A stretch of 60,057 nt of DNA, from positions 1-60,057 of the forward strand of contig CALAXT010000003.1 of the NCBI GenBank assembly GCA_937895435.1. Reading direction: 5' to 3'. Origin of the DNA: an uncultured Paracoccaceae bacterium. GTDB lineage: Bacteria; Pseudomonadota; Alphaproteobacteria; Rhodobacterales; Rhodobacteraceae. Positions 16,634 to 27,971 of the stretch are shown here, piece by piece (the first letter of the stretch is position 1; each line of letters opens with the position of its first letter). The position numbers were made by a program, and so were the translations under genes. The notes under the pieces are model-generated. The model was not told the origin of the DNA. It did not search any database and was given only the letters and a program-made list of their open reading frames with translations.

Positions 16634-19600
16634 ATGCTGGCAGATACCTTTATCAAACGCCCCCGTCTGGCGGGTGTCATTTCAATTGTGTTGTTTTTGG
16701 CCGGTTTGATCGCGCTGCGTGGCATGCCGGTTGAGCAGTTCCCCGCCATTGCTCCGCCGCAGGTGACGGTTTCGGCGGTGTACCCCGGCGCAGGTGCCGA
16801 AGTCACAGAACAGACCGTGGCGCAGGTGATTGAGGATAAGATCATCGGCGTTGAGAACATGATTTATATGAAATCTGCCTCGGGGGCGGATGGCAGCTAT
16901 ACGTTAAACATTACATTTGACATCGGCACCGAGACCGATTTGGCAACCGTCAACGTGCAAAACCGCGTCGCCCTGGCCGAGCCGATGTTGCCCTCTGAGG
17001 TGCGACAGGTTGGGATCAAGGTTGTCAAAAAATCATCCTCGCTTTTGATGGGGGTGGCGCTTTATGCCAGTGATGGCACGACACCGGGCAGCGTTCTGAC
17101 GAACTATACCCGGCTTAATCTTCTAGATCAGATCAAACGCGTGCCGGGGGTGGGCGATGCGTCCATGTTTGGCGCCAATGAATTCGCCATGCAGATTGCG
17201 CTGGATGTGGATCGGTTGGCGGCATTGGGCTTGGTGCCGGGGGATGTGATGGCGGCGTTGCGCGCACAAAACGTGCAAGCGGCCTTGGGTCGTGTGGGGG
17301 GGCAGCCACTGGCCAATGACCCAGGCGTGCAGCTGAATATTCTGACCCAGGGGCGGTTGGAAACAACACAAGAATTTTCTGATGTGATTGTGCGCGCCAA
17401 TCCTGATGGCACAGTTGTGCGGCTAGGCGATGTGGCACAGGTGTCCCTGGGCGAGAAAAGCAGTGATATCGTCACAGCCTTCAACAGCGCACCAGCCACA
17501 TTAATTGGCATATATCTTTCGCCGGGTGGCAATGCTCTGGATGCCGCCAGTGGTGTGCGCACTGTAATGGAGCGCGCGCGCACAGATTTTCCAGCGGGCG
17601 TGTCTTATGACATCGTGTCTGACAGTTCCGTTTTTGTGCAGCAAAGTATTTCCGAGGTTGAACACACGCTGATGGAGGCATTTGCGCTGGTGGTGCTGGT
17701 GGTCTTTGTCTTTTTGGGCAGCTTGCGTGCGACGATGGTGCCGCTGATTGCTGTGCCTGTGGCTTTGGTGGGCACTTTTGCGGCCATGCAGGTTCTGGGG
17801 TTTTCGCTTAATACTGTATCACTTCTGGCGCTGGTTCTGGCGATTGGCATTGTGGTCGATGATGCGATTGTTGTGGTTGAGGCGGTGGAAAAGGTCTTGG
17901 AAGAATTCCCCGATCTGACCCCGTCCGAGGCGGCAAGCCGCGCCATGGGTGAAATCACGGGGGCAATTTTGGCCATCACGATGGTGCTTTTATCGGTGTT
18001 TGTGCCCGTGGCGTTTATTCCGGGCATTTCGGGGCAATTATTTCAGCAATTTGCCGTGGTGGTGTCGGTGTCGATGGTGTTGTCGGCCATCAACGCACTG
18101 ACGCTGGCCCCGGCACTTTGTGCGCTGATCTTGCGGCCACATCATGGCCCAAAACGCGGTGTTTTGGGCGCATTGTCGCGCGGCATCGATCGCGCGCGGG
18201 ATGGATATGCCTTTGTGGCGGGCGGACTGGCCCGGCGTGCGTTTTTGGGGGTGGTTTTGCTGGGTGTTGCCATCGGCGGCACGGGTTGGCTGTTTCAGGC
18301 GGTGCCCAGTGGGTTTTTGCCGGCCGAAGATCAGGGATCGTTCATCGTTGAAACGCGGTTGCCAGAAACTGCCTCATTGAACCGCACGCTGGTTGCGCAA
18401 GCCAAGGTCGAAACCCTGCTGCGCCAGATCGCAGGCGTGCAAAGCGTGGTCAGCGTGAATGGATTTTCCATGTTGGATGGGATCGCCAAATCCAACAGCG
18501 CTTTTGCGCTGGTAACGATGGCACCTTTTGAAGACCGCACGGACAAAAACGCGTCGGTTTTCGCGGCCATCCGCAGCACGATGATGGGGGGGGCTGCCAT
18601 CCGCGACGCGCAGGTGATTGCCTTTAACCTGCCGCCAATTGCCGGTTTGGGCATGGGGGCTGGGTTTGAATATCAGCTGCTGGATTTACAGGGTCGCAGC
18701 CCGGCTGAACTGGCGGCCACTGCGCGTGGGCTGGCGCTTGCAGCCAATCAAGACCCCAATCTGGCGATGGTCTACACCACGTTTTCTGCTGAAACGCCAC
18801 AGGTGTTTTTAGACATTGATCGTGCCCGCCTGTCAGCGCTGGGCCTGCGGCTGAGTGATGTGTTTGCCGCGCTGCAAGCAACACTTGGCAAGGCATATGT
18901 GAATGATTTCAATATGTTTGGTCGGGCTTGGCAGGTTAATATGACGGCGCAGGAATCCGGGCGTGATACTGTGGATGATATTGGCCGGGTGCATCTACGC
19001 ACGGCCAGCGGGTTGATGGTGCCGATCTCGGCCATTGCCACGCCGCGCTATAGCGTGGGCCCAGCCGTCTTGACGCGCTATAACAATATACGCGCCGCAA
19101 CCCTCACCGGCTCCCCCGGCCCTAATGTTGCATCTGGCCAAGCGTTGGCGGCTATGGAGCGGGTATCGGCTGCCACATTGCCCGCTGGGTTTAGTTTTGA
19201 ATGGACAGGCACCGCCTTGCAAGAAAAGCAAGCAGCCGGGCAGACCACGATGATTTTGGGGTTGGCGGTGTTGTTTGCCTATCTGTTTTTGGTCGCACTT
19301 TATGAAAGCTGGACAATTCCGGTGCCGGTTCTGTTGTCGGTGGTGTTTGGTGTTGCCGGGGCGTTTGGGGCGCTGCTGATGGCGGGGTTGCCCTTTAACA
19401 TCTATGCCCAGATCGGTTTGGTGGTCTTGTTGGCGCTTGCGGCCAAGAATGCGATTTTGATTGTTGAGTTTTCGCAGGCCCGTCGCGCAGCAGGTGCCAG
19501 CATTGTTGACGCTGCTATTGAGGGTGCGCACAGCCGGTTTCGCGCGGTGATGATGACCAGCTTTGCCTTTATTGCCGGATTAATTCCGCTGGTGACCGCC

Positions 19601-19750
19601 GATGGTGCCGCGATGCTGTCGCGCCGATCGGTGGGAACGGGCGTGGCAGGGGGCATGTTGGCGGCGGCGGTGGTCGGAATCTTTGTGATCCCGGCGCTTT
19701 ATGTCGTGTTTCAAACCATGCGCGAGCGGCTGAGGGCCCTGCGGAGCTAA
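16634..19750 (+). CDS. RND (AcrB/HAE1 family) efflux transporter
   Basis: A 1038-residue inner-membrane proton-driven efflux pump, the usual HAE1 length. It starts in the family manner ([17 protein letters not shown]), has 12 membrane spans in two halves, and the proton-relay aspartates D409-D410 in [12 protein letters not shown] in TM4. Porter-domain segments include [19 protein letters not shown] near residue 173 and the second half [29 protein letters not shown] near 925-955. The operon adaptor precedes it by 3 bp; no TolC-like gene follows, so an outer-membrane partner must be encoded elsewhere. Substrate not predictable. It is convergent with an EamA gene 13 bp away. Confidence 0.95.
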   Translation: MLADTFIKRPRLAGVISIVLFLAGLIALRGMPVEQFPAIAPPQVTVSAVYPGAGAEVTEQTVAQVIEDKIIGVENMIYMKSASGADGSYTLNITFDIGTETDLATVNVQNRVALAEPMLPSEVRQVGIKVVKKSSSLLMGVALYASDGTTPGSVLTNYTRLNLLDQIKRVPGVGDASMFGANEFAMQIALDVDRLAALGLVPGDVMAALRAQNVQAALGRVGGQPLANDPGVQLNILTQGRLETTQEFSDVIVRANPDGTVVRLGDVAQVSLGEKSSDIVTAFNSAPATLIGIYLSPGGNALDAASGVRTVMERARTDFPAGVSYDIVSDSSVFVQQSISEVEHTLMEAFALVVLVVFVFLGSLRATMVPLIAVPVALVGTFAAMQVLGFSLNTVSLLALVLAIGIVVDDAIVVVEAVEKVLEEFPDLTPSEAASRAMGEITGAILAITMVLLSVFVPVAFIPGISGQLFQQFAVVVSVSMVLSAINALTLAPALCALILRPHHGPKRGVLGALSRGIDRARDGYAFVAGGLARRAFLGVVLLGVAIGGTGWLFQAVPSGFLPAEDQGSFIVETRLPETASLNRTLVAQAKVETLLRQIAGVQSVVSVNGFSMLDGIAKSNSAFALVTMAPFEDRTDKNASVFAAIRSTMMGGAAIRDAQVIAFNLPPIAGLGMGAGFEYQLLDLQGRSPAELAATARGLALAANQDPNLAMVYTTFSAETPQVFLDIDRARLSALGLRLSDVFAALQATLGKAYVNDFNMFGRAWQVNMTAQESGRDTVDDIGRVHLRTASGLMVPISAIATPRYSVGPAVLTRYNNIRAATLTGSPGPNVASGQALAAMERVSAATLPAGFSFEWTGTALQEKQAAGQTTMILGLAVLFAYLFLVALYESWTIPVPVLLSVVFGVAGAFGALLMAGLPFNIYAQIGLVVLLALAAKNAILIVEFSQARRAAGASIVDAAIEGAHSRFRAVMMTSFAFIAGLIPLVTADGAAMLSRRSVGTGVAGGMLAAAVVGIFVIPALYVVFQTMRERLRALRS

Positions 19751-19763
19751 AGCGTCGCGGCCA

Positions 19764-20651
19764 TCAGCGGGTCTGCTGTGCTTGCGCGGTTTTATTGCTG
19801 GCGCGAATGTTGATCCAATTTCCGGCTAAAATCAGGGCCGCTCCTAGGGCTACCGTGGCCTGTAGCGGCTCTTGGTAAACCAACAGCCCCACCAGCACGA
19901 TGACCGGCAATCGGGCAAAATCAATCGGGCCAACAATGCTGGCCGGGGCAAGCGAGAGCGCTGTGGTCAGACAGAAATGTGCAAGCAAGCCCGCGCAGCC
20001 AATCAATATCAGCCAAGGTGCAGTTTGCGCGGTTGGCAACGTGATGGCCCCATCATGCCCAGCCGTGGCCAGCCCCATGAACAGCTGCATCAAGGTCAAC
20101 CAAAACATGATGGATACAATGGATTCCTGTCGGGTCAGGGCTTTGGTAAGAATCATGGTGCCTGCAAAACACACAGCCGATGCCGCCGCCGCCAATACCC
20201 CCACATCAAGATGTGCGAAATCTGGCCGTGCAACGATCACAATTCCCCCAAAGCCAAGCGCTGCCGCCAGCCCCTTGGCCCCAGTGATCCGCTCGCCCAA
20301 AAATACAGCTGACAGCGCGATCACCCATATGGGCGACGTAAATTCCAACGCAAAAACTTGGGCCAGCGGTATGACCGTCAGCGCGAAAAACCACAGGTTT
20401 TGTCCGGCAAAGTGAAACAGATTGCGCGCCAGATGGCGGGTTAAATGCGTGGTCTTTACCTCAGAAAATCGGCCCGTGACCAAGGCCACAATTGTCACGA
20501 TTAAGATACCTGTGGCCGATCGCCATGTCATGATTTCAAACGTGTCATGCACGGCTGCAACTGCGCGGCCGGCCACGGCCATTGCTGAAAAAGATGCGAT
20601 GCTGCCCGTCATCCAAAGCGCCGCAGCCATCGGGCGATAGGTCTGTGTCAT
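19764..20651 (-). CDS. EamA/DMT family transporter
   Basis: A 295-residue inner-membrane protein with ten predicted spans in two EamA repeats (about residues 10-140 and 150-280). The end-of-repeat motifs EFTSPIWVIALSAVFLGERITGAKGLAAALGFGGIVI-like and FARLPVIVLVGLLVYQEPL are family features; I name the pattern, not an exact profile. These proteins export or import metabolites such as amino acids. Its start overlaps the stop of the agmatinase-family gene by 4 bp (20648-20651), so the two are translationally coupled, which suggests that this carrier moves the substrate or product of that enzyme. Confidence 0.88.
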   Translation of the reverse strand: MTQTYRPMAAALWMTGSIASFSAMAVAGRAVAAVHDTFEIMTWRSATGILIVTIVALVTGRFSEVKTTHLTRHLARNLFHFAGQNLWFFALTVIPLAQVFALEFTSPIWVIALSAVFLGERITGAKGLAAALGFGGIVIVARPDFAHLDVGVLAAAASAVCFAGTMILTKALTRQESIVSIMFWLTLMQLFMGLATAGHDGAITLPTAQTAPWLILIGCAGLLAHFCLTTALSLAPASIVGPIDFARLPVIVLVGLLVYQEPLQATVALGAALILAGNWINIRASNKTAQAQQTR

Positions 20652-21607
20652 GCTTGCCCCCGCGCGTGAAAGATAAAGCCCAGAAAGTTCAGCAAAACCT
20701 GCGCCGCCAGAATGGCTGTGCTGCCCGATTGGTCATAATCTGGGGCCACTTCCACCAGATCAATTCCAACAATTTCGTGGCGATTGGCCGCCGCCTGCAG
20801 CAGTTCCAAAACGTCATAATATAAAAAACCACCGTGGCTTGGGGTGCCGGTTCCCGGTGCGATTGAGGGGCAAAATGCGTCAATATCAATCGTCACGTAA
20901 AGCCGCGCGCCTTGGGGAATGCGCGCCATGACTTGGGCCACCCCAAGCGCGCGCACTTGCCGCACAGATAAAATGTCAGATCCCATCGCACGCGCGTCTT
21001 CATAACCTTCGCGGGTGGTCGAGCTGACATTACGAATGCCAAGTTGTGTGAGACCGGTCACATAGGGCTTTTCAGCCGCACGGCGCATCGGGTTGCCATG
21101 GCCGTTGCGCACGCCATGGCGGACATCGACAAAATCAAGATGGGCATCAATTTGCAAAATATGGATATCACCCTGATCGTCAAACGCATTGATGCAGGGG
21201 ATATTGATGGAATGATCGCCACCGATCACAACGGGCAGCGCTCCGGCGGCCAAGATAGCACGCACACCACTTTCAATATTCGCGTGGCTGATTTGTGTAT
21301 CTGTGTGAACGATATCAGCATCGCCAATATCCACCATCCGCACATCGCCCCCCAAATAGGTGCAATCATCCTCATGGTCATAGGCCCCCGCATGGCCGAA
21401 AGAAAACAGGGTTGAGGCCTCGCGCACCGCGCGTGGCCCAAAGCGCGCGCCAGCGCGGTATTGCGTGCCAAAGTCAAACGGCGCCCCCATCACGGCAACA
21501 TCCGCATCAATCGCCGCCCAATCGCTGATATAGGGGCGTTTGCCAAAGGTCGAAATTCCAACAAAAGGCAGGTTCAACCGCCCGGTTTCATAGGCATGTT
21601 TGGTCAT
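20648..21607 (-). CDS. speB: Agmatinase / ureohydrolase family protein
   Basis: A 319-residue member of the arginase-agmatinase family, which hydrolyses guanidino groups to urea and an amine with two manganese ions. Metal motifs are GGDHS near residue 130, DAHLDFVD near 154 and DIDAFCPS near 240. Agmatine is the usual substrate of this group but guanidinobutyrate, guanidinopropionate and similar compounds are equally possible. I start at the ATG complementary to 21605-21607, preceded by GGAAAG; an upstream in-frame TTG has no ribosome site. It is coupled to an EamA carrier and diverges from a TehA-like transporter. Confidence 0.85.
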   Translation of the reverse strand: MTKHAYETGRLNLPFVGISTFGKRPYISDWAAIDADVAVMGAPFDFGTQYRAGARFGPRAVREASTLFSFGHAGAYDHEDDCTYLGGDVRMVDIGDADIVHTDTQISHANIESGVRAILAAGALPVVIGGDHSINIPCINAFDDQGDIHILQIDAHLDFVDVRHGVRNGHGNPMRRAAEKPYVTGLTQLGIRNVSSTTREGYEDARAMGSDILSVRQVRALGVAQVMARIPQGARLYVTIDIDAFCPSIAPGTGTPSHGGFLYYDVLELLQAAANRHEIVGIDLVEVAPDYDQSGSTAILAAQVLLNFLGFIFHARGQA

Positions 21608-21812
21608 CGTTGCGCTTTCCAAGGTGCACGTTTGCGCCACAGTTGCCGATCTGTACGGGACGGGCAAGGGGGCATGGGGCTTGAGCGGGTCGGGTGTGGG
21701 GCAAGGATGCCGCGCTTTCGCCCGATTTTATACCAAAAGGGCTGGCACGTTTGCAGGGGGCGTGGCACAGACAACAAAACCATCCCACCCTTCTACAGAA
21801 AGCCCGTCTTTC

Positions 21813-22799
21813 ATGGCACAGATGCCCGGTTCTGCTGGCGGCCTTTGGCGCCAAACCCCACCCGCGATTTTTCCACCAATATTAGGTTTGTTGGGGCTTG
21901 GGCTGGCCCTGCGCCGTGCTGGAGAATTGCCATTTTGGGGCGAAATGGGGGGGGGCATTTCTGGCGTTGCCGAACTGGTGTTGGGGGCGGGGACTTTGCT
22001 TTTTGGGTTTGCGCTGCTGGCTTATTTGGCCAAACTGCTGCGAAGGCCCGCTGTTGTGCTTGAGGATTTGCAGATTTTGCCGGGCCGCACAGGTCTTGCG
22101 GCCTGCACCATGGGGGCGATGTTGGCTGTGGCCAGTGTGCAGCCCTATGCACCCACGCTGGCTTGGTTGGGGCTGTGTGCAGGCCTGGCGGCGCATTCTG
22201 TTTTGGCGGTGCTGGTGGCGTGGGTCTTGATGCGCGGGCCGGCTGAATTGCGCAGGCCATCGCCGGGGTGGCACCTGAACTTTGTGGGGTTTATCGTTGG
22301 CGGTATAGCGGCTGTGGCGCTGGGCGCCCCAATGCTGGCTTGGGGGTTGGTGGTGCTGACGCTGCCGGGGGCCGTTGTGATCTGGGGGCTGGGGGCTGCC
22401 AGCTTTTTGCGCAGTGATTTGCCCGGCCCCTTGCGGCCCTTGCTTATGGTCCATCTGGCGCCAGCTTGTCTTTACACGGTGGTTCTGGCGCTGTTGGGGC
22501 AAATTGACATTGCCTTTGGGTTTGGAGTTTTTGCTTTGCTGATTGCACTGCGGCTGGGGCTGCGTTGGCGCTGGTTGGCATCGGCGGGCTTTACGCCGCT
22601 GTGGGGCGCGTTCACTTTTCCCGTGGCGGCGTTTGCGTCTGCGATGTTTTTGCTGGTGCCGGTGCACTGGGGGTTTGCCGTGGTGGGGGGCGGCGCTTTG
22701 CTGCTGGCCTGCGTGGTGACTGGCTTTGTGCTTTACCGTGTGTTGCGGCTTTGGGCATTGGCAAAACTTGGCCCCCAAACAAATGCGGCGCGTGCCTAG
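21813..22799 (+). CDS. TehA-like / TDT (SLAC1-type) transporter
   Basis: A 328-residue membrane protein with about ten hydrophobic spans of the tellurite-resistance/dicarboxylate transporter (TDT) fold shared with TehA and plant SLAC1 anion channels. It begins APIFPPILGLLGLGLALRR-like, and the second half has PGPLRPLLMVHLAPACLYTV, similar to the conserved PSxxIxxAPPAV region of the family. The frame is open for 71 more residues upstream, without membrane character, so I use ATG 21813 (another ATG lies at 21822). Substrate unknown; anions or small organic acids are likely. It sits between the divergent speB gene and guaB, probably as its own unit. Confidence 0.75.
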   Translation: MAQMPGSAGGLWRQTPPAIFPPILGLLGLGLALRRAGELPFWGEMGGGISGVAELVLGAGTLLFGFALLAYLAKLLRRPAVVLEDLQILPGRTGLAACTMGAMLAVASVQPYAPTLAWLGLCAGLAAHSVLAVLVAWVLMRGPAELRRPSPGWHLNFVGFIVGGIAAVALGAPMLAWGLVVLTLPGAVVIWGLGAASFLRSDLPGPLRPLLMVHLAPACLYTVVLALLGQIDIAFGFGVFALLIALRLGLRWRWLASAGFTPLWGAFTFPVAAFASAMFLLVPVHWGFAVVGGGALLLACVVTGFVLYRVLRLWALAKLGPQTNAARA

Positions 22800-22893
22800 G
22801 GCCGGTGCGAAAGACCCTGAACTGTGGGGTGCAATCTGCGATGCTGGTTCAGAATATGCGATTGGGGGGGTTGCCATCACGGCCGCATCGTGA

Positions 22894-24393
<1,500 letters not shown>

Positions 24394-24402
24394 GCTTGGG
24401 TT

Positions 24403-25041
24403 TTAATTCAGGCGTAAATCTGACAGCTGCGCGCGAATTTGGGCGCGGCTGTCATCGCTGTCGGCCGATAGGGCCAGCCCCACCAGCTTGGTTTTTTTGC
24501 TGCCAAAGGCACGGGAATAATCGCTAGCAAGGTCAACGGTTTCCGCGAAATCGCCCAGACCTGCGGACCTGCGGATCAGCGTGCGCCCGCGTGCCCCCAG
24601 ATAGGGCGAGGGTAGTACCGCGCCACGCTCCGCGTCGCCCCCCCAGACATACATCAACACGCGCACCTCGGGGATACGCAGCAGTTTTGTAAGGCTGGCG
24701 CCCTGATATGCGTTGGCCTGTGCGCTGGGCATAAACACGAAATAAAGCGCCATGTTGCGGTCATCGCCGCCTTTTTGGGTAAGATCGGTGGCGGGCACCC
24801 CGACGCTGACCGACCAGCGCCACTCTGCCTGCGTCACTTCCCAAAGCTCGGGGGGCAGCGCCTTCCACAAAAGGGAAACGGTGCCATTTGACTGCACCGA
24901 AATTTGGTTGGGGCTTTGCTGCCAAACATTGCTGGAAAACAACGAAAACCGCTGTTCGGTCCAACCCTCCAGCGCCATAGGCCAAGCTGGGGCGCCCAGC
25001 AGTGCCAGCCACAGATAAAAAGCGGTCTTGGCCAATCGCAT
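24403..25041 (-). CDS. DUF3047 domain-containing secreted protein
   Basis: A 212-residue protein with an N-terminal signal peptide (hydrophobic residues 5-20, likely cut after AWPMA). The rest matches the DUF3047 family: a beta-rich domain containing GTVSLLWKALPPELWEVTQAEWRW and a DDRNMALYFVF segment near residue 92, then MYVWGG near 130 and a terminal VGLALSADSDDSRA block typical of the family. Function unknown; it is presumably periplasmic. It is convergent with guaB and stands alone, with its promoter in the 218-bp gap to the RTX gene. Confidence 0.75.
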   Translation of the reverse strand: MRLAKTAFYLWLALLGAPAWPMALEGWTEQRFSLFSSNVWQQSPNQISVQSNGTVSLLWKALPPELWEVTQAEWRWSVSVGVPATDLTQKGGDDRNMALYFVFMPSAQANAYQGASLTKLLRIPEVRVLMYVWGGDAERGAVLPSPYLGARGRTLIRRSAGLGDFAETVDLASDYSRAFGSKKTKLVGLALSADSDDSRAQIRAQLSDLRLN

Positions 25042-25259
25042 ATCGTGTCCCCTTTGACTGGCGATATGGCAGCAAAGGGATGATTTGCAAGGGCCATGTC
25101 AGGAGAGGATGGTGGCCAAGGTCGATGGCTGCGCACAACTTTTGCTTGTAATACATAAAGAATCATGAATATTTAATGCGAAATTTGCACTTTTGACGTG
25201 TATTTATGTGGGGCTTGCCCCCCACCGATACATCCGCCGCTTTTTAATTGGGGGATAAA

Positions 25260-26990
25260 ATGGCAACGATCACCAACACGATGACGCTTGATGGCAGCAC
25301 CAGTTTTACCAGTTTTGGCCGGACCTGGGCGTGGGATACCAGCGACCCATCTGAGGGTTGGATTAGCACCATCTTAATTGATGGCAGATCGGGGGCAGAT
25401 GCCTATGTCGCCAATGTGACCTTTTCTGGTGATTGGGGCACGCGGTATTTGCGGTTTGACCCAGATGCCAGCGCGCCGATGCAGGCAAATATCACGGATC
25501 TGTCAGATGGTGGCACGCGCCTGATCCGCCTGTTTGAAATTTACGAAAACGTCGAAGCAAACATTACGCTGACCGATACGCAGGTTCACTACTTTCGTGG
25601 ACGTGGCGAGGGCGATGTGACGCTGACGCTTGGCACGAAAACCACCAGCGGTATTGTGCTCTTTGATGGCAATCACACAATTACGGCCGGCAGTGGCACG
25701 ATCCGATCAATGACACTGGGTGACGGCGATAACACAGTGGTGGGCATAGAGGGTTCGCGCATTGACCAAGCGCGTCTTGGCAATGGCACCAACACCGTGT
25801 CAGTGGCGACAGATGCCCGCATTGGCAGTCTGTGGACCGGTGATGGCAATGACAACATCACCCTGTCAGGCAGCGCACGGATCTATATGTTAAAGATGGG
25901 GCAGGGCGATAACATCCTGACCACTGACAGCGGAAATGTTGAATCTGTCTATAGTTATATGGGCAATAACACACTTAATATCGGGACTGGTGGTGTACAG
26001 CAGGTGGTGTTGTCTGGGGAAGGCGGCACGCATGCCATCACCTCTGATGGCTATCTGGGGGCGGTGCAGGTCTATTCAGCTTCCAGCACGACGCTGACGC
26101 TGCGAGCGGATGCAGGCATGGTGCGGTTGGGGCATGGTGGCAACACGATCAGCCTGTCTGATGCGGCGTCGGTTGATGTGATCCGTGGTGGCGATGCGCG
26201 CGATACCGTAACACTGGCCACGGGAACTGAAATTGACACGCTGCGGTTGGGTGCGGGCAATGATTTGCTGCGCATGAACGGCACAGCAGTTGTTTGGAAT
26301 GCAGATACGGGGGCTGGCAATGATATCGTCTATCTCGGCAGCACGGGGGGCAGTGTTGTGAACTTGGGGGCGGGAAATGACACCGTCTTTTTGCAGCCAA
26401 CCCCCACGAATGACGAAACAATTTTGCGGGGGGGCAGCGGTACGGATACGCTGAACCTGTCTGGCTTTAAGGCCCTTGGTGTCACGGTGTCGTTGGAGAC
26501 GTCAAACTTTCAAAGCCTTGAAGATGGGCAGGGCTATCTGTCGGTTTCTGGGTTTGAAAAGCTGTTGGGCACCAAGCGCTCTGACACGATGACAGGCAGC
26601 GATGGTGGCAACGAAACGCTGTTGGGCGGCAGTGGCAATGACCGGCTAAGCGGATTGGCCGGGGATGATCTTTTGCAGGGCCAAGGCGGCGCGGATAAGC
26701 TGCGGGGTGGGGATGGTGATGATGTCTTGGATGGTGCGGCGGGGCGCGATCAGCTGTGGGGCGGTGCGGGGGAAGACACGTTTTTGTTCCGGGCCCGCGA
26801 CGGTGCCGATACGCTGATGGATTTCACCGCAGGTGAGGACCACATTCAGATCATCGGGGCCAAGTCTCTTTCCAATATCAACTTTGACGCCAAGGGCGCA
26901 GATGTCGAGATCAGCTATGGCAAACTGTCGATTTTGGTCAAAGATATTGACGTGGCCACGATGCAAGACGCGGATAATTTTTTGTTCTAG
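25260..26990 (+). CDS. RTX-type calcium-binding repeat protein, predicted type I secreted
   Basis: A 576-residue protein without a Sec signal. Residues about 1-430 are a long run of short, irregular beta-helix-like repeats rich in Gly, Asn, Thr and Asp (LGNGTNTV, TGDGNDNI, MGQGDNIL, LGAGNDTV), and residues about 452-515 are classical GGxGxDxLx calcium nonapeptides. The final 60 residues form a serralysin-like capping domain (DTLMDFTAGEDHIQI) and end NFLF, resembling an uncleaved type I secretion signal. The ATG at 25260 follows GGGGGATAAA. No secretion ABC genes are adjacent. A surface or matrix role is possible; no catalytic domain is visible. Confidence 0.82.
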   Translation: MATITNTMTLDGSTSFTSFGRTWAWDTSDPSEGWISTILIDGRSGADAYVANVTFSGDWGTRYLRFDPDASAPMQANITDLSDGGTRLIRLFEIYENVEANITLTDTQVHYFRGRGEGDVTLTLGTKTTSGIVLFDGNHTITAGSGTIRSMTLGDGDNTVVGIEGSRIDQARLGNGTNTVSVATDARIGSLWTGDGNDNITLSGSARIYMLKMGQGDNILTTDSGNVESVYSYMGNNTLNIGTGGVQQVVLSGEGGTHAITSDGYLGAVQVYSASSTTLTLRADAGMVRLGHGGNTISLSDAASVDVIRGGDARDTVTLATGTEIDTLRLGAGNDLLRMNGTAVVWNADTGAGNDIVYLGSTGGSVVNLGAGNDTVFLQPTPTNDETILRGGSGTDTLNLSGFKALGVTVSLETSNFQSLEDGQGYLSVSGFEKLLGTKRSDTMTGSDGGNETLLGGSGNDRLSGLAGDDLLQGQGGADKLRGGDGDDVLDGAAGRDQLWGGAGEDTFLFRARDGADTLMDFTAGEDHIQIIGAKSLSNINFDAKGADVEISYGKLSILVKDIDVATMQDADNFLF

Positions 26991-27014
26991 GGGCTTATCT
27001 TAAGCGCGCGGGTC

Positions 27015-27950
27015 TCAATAGCCGCGCGTGCGATCGACAATGTGCAAAAACGCCAGCCCTGCTTCGCCCCGGCGTATGTTTTCGGCCAGGACCTGCGCGG
27101 CCGTATCAGGGTGGGTATCGGCGGCGATATGAGGGGTAACGGTGACATTTGGGTGGCCCCAAAATGGGTGCTGGGCGGGCAGCGGTTCGATACGAAAGAC
27201 GTCCAGCGTTGCATGGCCAATGTGCCCGCTGTTGAGCGCTGACAACAGTGCATCGTCGTCAATCAGTGGGCCACGGCCGGGGTTGATGATCTTGGCACCC
27301 CGGGGCATCAGCGCCAGCCGGGCAGCATTTAGCATGTTTTCGGTCTGGGGTGTGCGGGGCATCAGCAGCACCAAAATTTCAGCGCGTGACAGCAACTGCA
27401 CCAATCCTGCCTCACCGTGATATGTCTCGATACCGTGCAATGATTTTTCAGACCTGCTCCAGCCCATGACTGGAAAGTTCAGGCTGTGTAGCGCACGTGC
27501 CGCTGCCTGTCCCAGTTGGCCCATGCCCAAAATCCCCACGGGGCGCTTGCGCGCGATGGGGGGAATGTGATCGTGACGCCAGATGCCATCTTGGTTTAGA
27601 ATATGGCCATCCAACCCCAGATGATAGCGCAGCACATGACCCGTTACATATTCCGCCATGCTCTCGGTCATGGCGGGGTCAACCATACGGCAGAGTGGTT
27701 GCGTGAGCGTGGGGTTTGTCACCAACCTTTCCACCCCAGCCCACAGGTTCAGCACGGCCTTGCAATTGGTAAACGGGGTGAAATCTTGGATCACGCCGTC
27801 AGGCTCAAAGATGATGTAATCGACTGCCGCTGGGTCGGGCGCGTTTTGGGTTATTGTGACATCGAGCCCCAGCCGGGCGCAGGCTTGGGCCAAAGTATCG
27901 CGGTAAAGCGGCCATTGCTTGGGGGTTGCTGCAAAATAGATCTGGGTCAT
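27015..27950 (-). CDS. ghrA: Glyoxylate/hydroxypyruvate reductase A
   Basis: A 311-residue D-2-hydroxyacid dehydrogenase of the GhrA type, reducing glyoxylate to glycolate or hydroxypyruvate to glycerate with NADPH. The nucleotide loop GMGQLGQAAA lies near residue 143, followed by the GWSRS segment, and the catalytic set is Arg in INPGRG, Glu in DVFRIEPL and His in TVTPHIAAD. It is at the 3' end of the cell-shape cluster, 21 bp downstream of rodA on the same strand, and probably cotranscribed with it. The link to cell-wall synthesis is positional only. It is convergent with the RTX gene. Confidence 0.92.
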   Translation of the reverse strand: MTQIYFAATPKQWPLYRDTLAQACARLGLDVTITQNAPDPAAVDYIIFEPDGVIQDFTPFTNCKAVLNLWAGVERLVTNPTLTQPLCRMVDPAMTESMAEYVTGHVLRYHLGLDGHILNQDGIWRHDHIPPIARKRPVGILGMGQLGQAAARALHSLNFPVMGWSRSEKSLHGIETYHGEAGLVQLLSRAEILVLLMPRTPQTENMLNAARLALMPRGAKIINPGRGPLIDDDALLSALNSGHIGHATLDVFRIEPLPAQHPFWGHPNVTVTPHIAADTHPDTAAQVLAENIRRGEAGLAFLHIVDRTRGY

Positions 27951-27971
27951 CAGGGGGCCTTTCTTTCGTGA

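Noticed and set aside
21608-21812. Guanidine-type riboswitch between the ureohydrolase and TehA-like genes
   Set aside because: I looked because of the guanidino enzyme but could not find the conserved ykkC-type motifs or a terminator arrangement on either strand.
26610-26810. Short tandem DNA repeats that might suggest a repeat array or CRISPR
   Set aside because: They are the coding sequence of RTX calcium nonapeptides, with degenerate units and no spacers.
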